The position numbers and the translations under genes were made by a program. Of a stretch of 64,000 nucleotides of DNA, positions 50,422 through 59,700 are shown piece after piece; position 1 is the first letter of the stretch; each line of letters opens with the position of its first letter. Origin of the DNA: Primula veris (lineage: Eukaryota; Streptophyta; Magnoliopsida; Ericales; Primulaceae). Location: the NCBI GenBank assembly GCA_963682055.1, contig OY821745.1, forward strand, positions 11,849,501-11,913,500, written 5' to 3'. The notes beneath the pieces are model-generated. The model saw only the letters and a list, made by a program, of their open reading frames with translations. It had not been told where the DNA came from and searched no databases.

Positions 50422-52203
50422 GGCCTATAGAATTTAATTCTTGAATAATTCGCTACGTGGAAAAAATATATTTATGTACATATGTTATATACACGAAGTA
50501 CATGTAGTAGATTTAGAGCAGCTAATTAGTAGCTTAATCTTGAAGATTTTCATAGCAACTATAGAAAAATGCAATGACGTTTGAACTAAAATATAGTTCA
50601 AGTAAATTCTATTTGAATTAGAGAAAAATAATTTTCGATAACTTACCTTGATCCTTCTTATCAGATTTCTCATTTATGAATCTCATAGCTTAGTATAAGT
50701 TAGGCATATCTTAATAATACAATAACTTAATCAATAGAAAAAATGGAACGAAACCCCCTCCTTTTCGCCTAATTCTTAGATTTCGGGCCAAATTGTATTT
50801 TTTGTACTCTAATATTTCTATTTTATTATTTAGTATTACTATTTAATATAAATTAAGATAATTAAAAATTAGTTCTATATAATCTATATATATATATATA
50901 ATCGAAGTAAAATGAATGGAAATTAGAATGAATAATTTTATAAATAACGAATCAAAATTTTTTATGAAATAATGAAAATAAAAATAGAGCTTGGATCGAA
51001 TCATGGCATTCCATTATATTTATATTGACAATTTCAAAAAACTGTTGATATTATGATTAAAGATAAATACATATGTTACGTGATACAACTACATTATGGT
51101 ACTTATTTTTACTTTTGGGGGTTTTAACTTTTATGCTACATGATGCTATATTATTTTTACCAAATCTTAAACAACACTTGAGAATTCGAGTTTGTGGAAA
51201 TTAATTTTTACAAAAAAATCACTCATTATTACAAAACAAAATTTGTAAATAATTCTTTATATATACATAATTATGAATGACGGTCATTTCTTTTTACCCA
51301 AGTAGTAGGTGAAAACCCAATTCATAATTCAGCTATAAATTTTTATATTGTACTCCAATTTTAAATTAATCTGTTGAAAATTAAAAGTTGCAATATGTTT
51401 ACATCCAATATTTCCTAAGTACGAAATAATAATTACAAGTAACTTGAATACCTAAAAGAAAAGATATTTGGGACAGTTGGGTTAAAGAGAAACAAAAGAT
51501 GAGTGGCACGGTAAAATATAATACTTCTCACTATAAGAGAACCAAACAGAAAAGAAGTGAGCCGTATTCAAAATGAGAGTGAATTCGAACATTGATGATA
51601 GCAAGGAACGAGTCCAAATCATGCTGGAATATGTTCTTCACATTCTTTACATTCCGTGAAAAAAATCTGTGTGATTTGGGAGGAAAGAATTTTCACCAAT
51701 TTCATTTAGTTTGTTAAACTTGCATTTAATGTTTTCATTATAAAATTTGAACAAATAAGAATTGTACAAGTATTTTACAATTTTCAAAGGTTTGAACTAT
51801 TTATCTCCAATTAATAATCTTGTAGTTTTAATTATGAATCACATATATTATTTTGGATGCTTTCATTATGTTAACCAAAAATGAAATGAATTTATGGTGT
51901 CAAAATAGTCAATCAAAAGATTAAAAATTCATTACAAATATGTTCAAATATATTATCTTCCATGCTTTAACTATGCATACACACCATTCACACGGGAATT
52001 TTGAAATTTATAGATTTTTTAACAAGTATATGTATTCATGTAATGAAATAAGGAAAGAGTAATGATTTAAAAGGAGACTAAAAACCACACCATTTTGGTT
52101 GATGGGGTAAAATTTTGATGAGTTGTAATCTTACTATTATTATTTTTTCTTAAGACGTGTGAATCTATTTCTCTTCTCTCAAAATGAGTACTTATAAATT
52201 AAA

Positions 52204-52518
52204 GGATAAATTAACAAAACATACTACTTTTGAAATTAAATTACCAAAAACATACTCTTACAACTTTAACTATCAAAAACATACCAAATAAATTTATTGC
52301 TATTTATTCTCTTCTTTCTCTCTCTCCTCCCTTATTATCTCTCTCCTCCATTCTTCTCTCACTATTCTTCTCTACATCTCTCTCTAATCTTAGTCTCTCT
52401 CCTCCATTATTGTTTGTATCTTTCTTTTATATCTCATTCTATCTCTCTCCACTCTTCCACCACGAAAATCCGCCACTAACTACCGAACACAATCTAAATT
52501 ATATAAACATCCATATAC

Positions 52519-52557
<39 letters not shown>

Positions 52558-53297
52558 CGTAATACACAAATATTACACTGGTTGATACCCCGTAATATAT
52601 GAAAAATATATGAAATTGGTGAGATTGTTTTCTATCCCGTAATATATGAAAAATATATGAAATTGGTGAGATTGTTTTCTATTTATTAAGATTTGAGACT
52701 ATTGTAAAACTTGTGGGTTTCAAGTTGAAGGAAGAGAATCCATATGTATAGTATTGAGAGAAATTCATATGTAGGGTATGAAGTTTTAAAATTAGGGTAT
52801 TAAGTTTTGAAATTAGGGTATGAAGTTTTAAAACTAGGGTATGAAGTTTTGAAATTAGGGTATGAAGTTTTGAAATTACGGTATAAAGTTTTGAAATTAC
52901 GGTATGAAGTTTTAAAATTAGGGTATGAACTCTTTTTTAGATATTTGATTGTGATTCAGAACATTTAGGGTATGAAATTTTAAAATTAGGGTATGACATT
53001 TTATAATTAGCATACGAATATTTTGTGAGTTTTTAGTCATTTTGAGAGAGAGAGATGGGTGATTAGCATGTGTTAGAAAGATGTGCAATTATCGTGTGTT
53101 AGATAGAGAGGTACGATTAGAGAGAGAGAGTTGTGGTTAGAGAGAGAGTTGTGGTTAGAGAGAAAGATGTTAGATTATGGTTTGATTAGAATTAGAGAAA
53201 TAATAAGTACATATAGATATGTTTTTTATAATTTAAGTTTTGGGGGTATATTTTTGGTAATATAATAGAGTTATGGTATGTTTTTGTTAATTGCTCC
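52204..53297. mobile_element. Mutator-type MITE in the foldback loop
   Basis: 1,094 bp with inverted ends GGATAAATTAACAAAACATA and (opposite strand) GGAGCAATTAACAAAAACAT. It is flanked by the 9-bp repeat TAAATTAAA at 52195-52203 and 53298-53306. A 9-bp duplication marks Mutator-like elements. Inside are a CT-rich tract (52310-52460), a TA run (52528-52550), two 47-bp tandem units (from 52591) and a 21-bp minisatellite (about 52775-52926). An open frame through the CT tract is low-complexity and not a gene. Confidence 0.92.
52775..52926. repeat. 21-bp minisatellite (GGTATGAAGTTTTGAAATTA)
   Basis: About seven units with period 21 bp and scattered changes, followed by two further decayed units near 52965-53000. 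It lies inside the Mutator-type MITE. Confidence 0.85.
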
Positions 53298-55023
53298 TAA
53301 ATTAAATATTTGTGGTGACTCTCAAAATGAGTAAATTCATTTGTGGTGACTCTATAAAAATTATTGAAGATCACAATTTTCAACGAATACCTTCTCTCGT
53401 CATGAATTAAATATTAAATCAAATTTTGGAGTTCGGTTGAATTTTTTTTCCCTTGAATTATTTTGGGTTTTAAGAACAAACTTTTTTTTTTTGCATATGT
53501 AATCGGTGTTATGGCCGAAAATCCCAAATTGACAACAATCATGAATAAATATAGGTTAAGGATTATAAATAAAAAACAACTAAATTTATAAAAGTCTACT
53601 TTTTCATATTCACAACTTGTATTTTTTTCTCTTTTGTAATCATTTTTTGGTTTGGGGAGAGAGAGAATAGATGATATATTCAGAAATGTAAAGAAAAAAA
53701 AAGAATAATAATAAGATTACACCTCATCAAAATTTTGCCACATCAACCATATTTGCGAAAGGGTATGGTTTTTAGTCTTTTCTTATATCATTACTATAAT
53801 AAAAAAAAACCATTCATACCTATAACTAAATCAAACTAGTATATGTATGTAAGCAAAGCAGCATATGATGACAATATAAAATAATGCAAAAACAAGCAAA
53901 ACATACAACTTAAGGAGTAGCAATGAAACCACGTAACATAGTTAGATTTTAGTTTCTCCATTTTACGATAAAAGGTCGTGCTCTTCATCGATGATTCGGC
54001 ATTCAAATTTCCGAATTTGCCCTCAATCTTTGTAATCTTTATACCACGCCATCCCTCTTCCTTTTTCTAGAGGGATGTCGTGTATGCATAGTGAAAGCAT
54101 GCAATATAATACATTTTAACATATTTGTAATGAATTTTTAATCCTTTGATTGACTATTTAACACTATAATTTCATTTCATTTTTGGTTAACATAATGAAA
54201 GCATCCAAAATAATATATGTTATTCATAAATTAAAACTACAAGATTATTAATTGAAGATAAAAATAGTTCAAACTTCAAACCTTTAAAAATTGTGAAATA
54301 CTTGTGCAATTCTTATTTTTCCAATTTTATAATGATAACATTAAATGCAAGTTTAACAAACTAAAAGAAATTGGTAAAAAATGTTTCCCTCCCAAATCAC
54401 ACTAGAATTCAGCATAGAATGTGAAGAATTCCAGCATGATTTGGACTCGTTTCTTGTCATCCTCCATGTTCGAATTCACTTTCATTTTCAATCCGGCCCA
54501 CTTCTCCTATATTTGGTTCTGTTGGTGACACGTGACGCACTTATTATATTTTATCGTGCCACTCATTTTTTGTTTCTTTTTAAACCAATTGTCCTAGATA
54601 TCCTTTCTTTTATATATTTAAGTTTTTTTTAATTATTATTTCGTAGTTAGAAAATATTGGGTGTAAACACGTTACAACTTTGAATTTTCACGAGATTAGT
54701 TTAAAATTGGAGTACAATATAAAAGTTTATAGCTGAATTATGAATTGGATTTTGACCTATCACTATTGCTATTGGGTAAAAAGAAATGATCGTCATTCAT
54801 AGTTATGTAATATATAAAGAATTATTTACAAATTTTTGTTTTATAATAATGAGTGATTGATTTGTAAAAATTAATTTCCAAAAACTCGGATTCTAAGTCT
54901 TGTTTAAAATTTGGTACATATAATGTAACATCATATATAACATCAAATAAAAAATCAAGAGTAAAAAGAAGTAACTCATGTAGCATATGTACCAGCATCA
55001 CGTAACATATATAGTAATCTTTA

Positions 55024-55329
55024 AAAGTGTTTAAAAGTGTGAGTTTTATTTAATTAAATACTAACAGTATGTACCATTTCATCATTTTTCCTTAAATAAA
55101 CGGATGAGAAAATGTGACAATTAATTTTGAGTGATTATTTGTTCAAGTTCTAACATACTCTGTAACTACGTTTTAGAGTTATAATATGTCTTTTAACTTG
55201 CTCCCTCTAGCATGAGGGAACCTTTTCGGAGCTAATAGGAATGGACGCCACTATCCCAGCCTGGATCCAGCCAGGTTCTATTGATCATGTCCTCTTTCCG
55301 ACAGTTGTATCTTGTCTTGGTCCGTCTTG
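55024..55329. other. Short intergenic stretch with a GC-richer island
   Basis: AT-rich up to 55195. Then 55200-55329 is clearly GC-richer (CCCAGCCTGGATCCAGCCAG). The island does not match the foldback or element D. I do not recognise it; an organelle or degraded element origin is possible. Confidence 0.4.
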
Positions 55330-55553
55330 TAAAAATAGTTCAAACTTCAAACCTTTAAAAATTGTGAAATACTTGTGCAATTCTTATTTTTCCAATTTTA
55401 TAATGATAACATTAAATGCATGTTTAACAAACTAAAAGAAATTGGTAAAAAATGTTTCCCTCCCAAATCACACTAGAATTCAGCATAGAATGTGAAGAAT
55501 TCCAGCATGATTTGGACTCGTTTCTTGTCATCCTTCATGTTCGAATTCACTTT
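55330..55553 (+). repeat. 224-bp duplicate of the foldback right arm
   Basis: Matches 54259-54482 with two mismatches and no gaps, in direct orientation. Its right edge is exactly the first base of the element D LTR. Confidence 0.95.
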
Positions 55554-56713
55554 TGTTAGGACCAGATTCCTGGTCTAAATGTTGTTTATTGTCTATTGGT
55601 TTTTACTAAATAAATCCTAACTGTTATTACGAACTAAGACAGCATTGACATGTTTCAAGTAATGTTGCAACCTCAGTTACAACCTTTGTTAACAGGTTTC
55701 AAGTAATGTTGCAACCTCAGTTGCAACCTCTAGTTCCAACCTGCTAGTTAACAGAACTCTGTCTTGTTCTATAGATCTGCATAACTATTCTTCAATGCTA
55801 ATTATTTGTTTGAAAGTATGCAGGATATATTCTCACATGATCCTAAAGGTTATATATGCGTGTATTGAGAATATCAAAGTAGTAAGGAAAGATTTACTAA
55901 AAGATATAAAAGAGATTAGTTGTGTTTCCTCTACATAGGAAAATACTATATCTAAGTTATTTTGCAAATCCTTATTACTTGTTTCAATCTTTGTGCCTTA
56001 TCAAATTTAACATGATTCGTTTTAAGATTGAAAGAAATATGGAGTTTATATTTCAAATATAGTTTCAAAGATATTATCTCTAAAAGATATTGTCTTATAT
56101 GTTTCCTTGTTGAAGGAAAAGATTAACTCCTATTTTCAAGCTAATTGTCAACAGGTTCTATCTATAGAAGATTGAGGTCAATCAATGCTGAAGTATCACG
56201 CAATGCATGGGAAGATTGAAGCCAATCAATAAAGTCAAAAACAATCAAAAGATACTGAATAATAGAAGATTGTTTTACTTGCTTATATACTTGTTAACTT
56301 AGCTTGTAAAAGTTTATGTGTTCTAAATTATAAAGAACTTATTTTCTAGAGAGAATACACGTGAGCTTTAAAAAAAAGAAAAACAATGGTGGGATGCCAT
56401 TGATTTATAAGTGATAGTTATAGAGTAGGAGCAATATAGAGATAGGCAGAAAAACCTAGAGGGAGTCTAAGTGTTTTTCGTTAAGACTTGAGTCCTATAT
56501 TGTAAGCTTTTTATAATATCATAATCTGGGTAAGTGCCCCGGAGACGTAGCCTAATTAGGTGAACTCCGTTGTTAAATGTGCGTGTGATTTAATTTACGT
56601 ACATTTAACATTTTACAGTTCTGTCCATTTATACACTGGGTTCTAACTGTGGTTGCAACCTCACTTAGAACCTAACTGCAAAACTGCAACTAGAACAGCG
56701 GATAGAAATTTCA
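55554..56713 (+). repeat. Element D 5' LTR
   Basis: 1,160 bp from TGTTAGGACC to AAATTTCA, ending two bases before the primer-binding site. A TATA-like GATATAAAAG lies near 55909. It contains a 44-bp tandem duplication (TTTCAAGTAATGTTGCAACC at 55653 and 55697) and four copies of GTTGCAAC. The end is set by the TG...CA rule and the primer site; the partner LTR is out of view. Confidence 0.85.
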
Positions 56714-56715
56714 AT

Positions 56716-56727
56716 TGGTATCAGAGC
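56716..56727 (+). promoter_or_regulatory. Primer-binding site for initiator Met tRNA
   Basis: TGGTATCAGAGC, the standard plant copia sequence complementary to the 3' end of initiator tRNA-Met. Elements A, B and C lack this form. Confidence 0.95.
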
Positions 56728-56773
56728 TTCACACTAGATCTTACTTAGTGTGGATCCTGTGTTCTGGTTAAAG

Positions 56774-59700
56774 ATGGACTTAATGAGGGAAGGAAACGCT
56801 TTCAACAAACCTCCATTGCTTGAAGAAGGAGTAAACTATGGAGTATGGAAAATTAGAATGAGGTCTTTCATCAAACAGCAGAATGAACATGCATGGAAAA
56901 CTGTTATGTATGGATGGGAGGCTCCAACTACCATGGATAGTGAAGGAGAACTGATTCTCTTACCTGAAGATAGATGGTCTGCTGATGAAGACAGAAAATC
57001 AAGTGCCAACTCAACAGCCATAAACTTGATTTTTGCTGGTGTAACTCTCAGTGTATTCAGGTATATTTCTCATTGTGAAACAACTAAAGAGGCATGGGAT
57101 ATTTTGCAAGTTACTTTTGAAGGAACTACTAAAGTAAAAGCTTTCAAACTTCAACAGTTAACTACTCAATTTGAGAACTTAAGAATGGAGAAAGATGAAA
57201 ACATTGAACAATTTAATGGTAGAATCTGCCACATTGCTCATCAAGCTGGAACCTTAGGTGAAAAATACAGTGATGCTAAACTTGTTAAGAAAACTCTTAG
57301 GTCACTCCCAGAAAGGTTTGAAATTAAGGTCACAGCTATTGAAGAATCAACTGACTTAGATAATCTTAAACTTGAAGAACTCATAGGAAATCTAAGTACT
57401 CATGAACTAAAATTATTCAAACATAAAAGACCAGAAAAGGGAATAGCATTTCAAGCTAAGAAATCTGAATCTAATGTCTGTGATAAAATGAGTGATGAAG
57501 AACAACTAGCTTTCTTTGCAAAAAAGGTTTACAAGAAGTTTTATAAGAAAAAGGAAGATGATACTGGTTCATCTAAAAACTTTCAGAAAAAGGATAACCA
57601 GTTTAAGACAGAGTCTAGGTTCAACAATAACTCTACAGGAAAGTGGAATTCCAAAGAAAAGGATAACAAAGAATACAAACCTAAAGAGATTCAGTGTAGA
57701 GAATGGAGAGGTTTTGGTCATATTCAGGCTGAGTGTGCAAACACTTTAAAAAGAAACAAAAATGCTTATATAACCACTCATAGTGATAGTGATTCTGAGA
57801 GCAACAGTGATGAAGAGGATGGTTCTAATTTTGTTAATTTCATGGGAATAATCACTGAAAAAGAACCTACTTATGAAAGTGACTGTGAGCAGGTTTCAAC
57901 TATAGTTACAACTGCCATTGAAACATATAGCAGTGATGAGGAAGAACCTTCTGATGAAAACATTACTAAGCAATACCTTGTTCTGTATGAAAAGTATAAA
58001 TGTCTGAGTAAACAATCCTTGATCATAAGCAAACTGAATGTTGATCTAAAGGATGAGGTTAAAAGTCTTACTGAGAAGCTTAAACTACAACTGGCTGAAC
58101 TTACTGAAACTAAAAATATAATAAAATTGCTGAATGTTTCTGCTTCAGATAAATTAGATGACATGCTGTCATATTCTAGAGGGTCCAAAGATATCAGTGG
58201 TCTAGGTTACTATGGTGGTAAAAGTACAGGAAAAACTACTTTTATTGAAGCTGTTGCTAAAGCTAAAACTCATGAGTTTGACCATAAGGTTAGAAGCTCA
58301 GTTGCAACCAGAGTTGCAACCAGGAATAAAACTCAGGTTTATATAAAGAAGGTTGGAAGCTCAGTTACAACCAAAGTTGCAACCATGAATAAACTGAATA
58401 GCTTTAGGGATAAAAATAACTTTAGGTTGAAGTTGTGTAATTTCTGTAAAAAACCTGGTCATTCTGAAATCCAGTGTTATTTAAAAAGGAACATAAAGTA
58501 TATTTCCCAGAAAACCTGGTTGGCTTCTGTCAATAAAAATTTGAAATGGGTCTGGAAAGTTAAAGAAAAAGAAACCTTAATTGCTAACAACAAAGTTGTT
58601 ATTAACTCCTTGAATGCTGTTACTTCTAATGATTGGTATTTTGACAGTGGATGCTCTAAGCATATGACAGGTACTGCAAGTCTCCAAAAAAATGTCACCA
58701 TTCTTACAGGTAACACTGTTGTGTTTGGAGGTGGAGATACAGGTAAAATTGTTGGTAAAGGTACCTTAAACAAACCTGGAATGCCTAATATTGAGGATGT
58801 TTTTCTTGTAGAAGGTCTAAAAGCTAATCTTATTAGTATCAGTCAACTCTGTGATAATGAAATGACTGTTAAATTTGACAAAGAAAGGTGTCTAATTACT
58901 AATCTTAACAATGATTTAATCATGACTGGAGTTAGATCAACCAACAGCTGCTATGTGTTTGAAAAAGCTGAAAAAGAATTGCCTCAAAGTAGGTGTAATC
59001 AAGCCATTACTAGTAATGTAAATATTTGGCATAAAAGGCTTGGGCATGTGAATTACAAAACTTTAGATAAGCTTGTTAAAAAGGAATTGATAAGAGGAAT
59101 TCCTAAACTTAGTGCTAAAACTCAAAGTGTCTGTGGTGATTATGCTATAGGCAAACAAACCAAAAGTATTCACAAAAGTACTAGTCAAATCTACACTAAG
59201 AGAGTCTTAGAACTTCTTCATATTGACTTGATGGGTCCTATGCAAACTGTTAGTATAGGTGGTAAGAAGTACATTTTGGTAGTTGTAGATGATTTCTCAA
59301 GATACTCTTGGGTAGTATTCTTAAAGGATAAGTCTGAAACTTTTGAACTGTTCAAAACTCTGTGCTTAAAACTGCAACTTGAAAAGGGTTCCACTAGTGG
59401 TAATATTGCTAGGATTAGAAGTGATCATGGAACTGAATTTGAAAACATCAAGTTTAGAGAATTCTGCAACTCCTTAGGTATAAGTCATGAGTTCTCTGCT
59501 CCTAAGACTCCACAGCAAAATGGCATAGTTGAAAGGAATAATAGAACCATTCAGGAAATGGCTAGAGTAATGCTTAACTCTAAGAAACTTGCCAACAGAT
59601 TTTGGGCTGAAGCTGTTAATACTGCCTGTCATATAGTTAATAGAGTTTATATTACTAAAGGTACTTCCATGACAGCTTATGAAATATGGAAAGGTAGAAA

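Larger units (their letters stand above)
48840..51058 (-). other. Nuclear insert of chloroplast DNA 2 (trnT and trnT-trnE spacer), riddled with insertions
   Basis: On the minus strand this holds trnT-GGU and, to its right, the trnT-trnE spacer (50430-51058), which matches 26738-27640. In plastids trnT is opposite in direction to trnE, as here when both inserts are read the same way. Three MITEs sit in it (48913-49086, 49122-49505, 49518-50421). On the right it stops at the foldback element starting at 51059, where the other insert continues to trnE. Confidence 0.82.
51059..55023. mobile_element. Long inverted-repeat (foldback) element, about 4 kb
   Basis: The left arm (about 51059-52170) and right arm (about 53690-55023) are inverted copies. 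Exact inverted matches include 51851-51889 with 54172-54210 (39 nt) and 51609-51629 with 54429-54449 (21 nt). The outer ends read AAAGAT...ATATGTTACGTGAT and ATCACGTAACATAT...ATCTTT. The right arm has about 130 extra bp near 53820-53950. The loop holds a Mutator-type MITE. No gene is visible. It interrupts chloroplast insert 2 on its left; no target duplication could be confirmed. A transcript across it could fold into a very long hairpin. Confidence 0.85.

Noticed and set aside
52230..52562. 110-codon frame
   Set aside because: Translation of a CT-rich tract and a TA repeat inside a Mutator-type MITE; low-complexity only.
55241..55435. 64-codon frame beginning in the GC-richer island
   Set aside because: It crosses from the island into the duplicated foldback arm, so it cannot be one gene.
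56750..56773. Earlier GTG start for the element D polyprotein
   Set aside because: No ATG precedes 56774 in this frame after the TAG at 56735, and MDLMREG is the usual start in the lineage.
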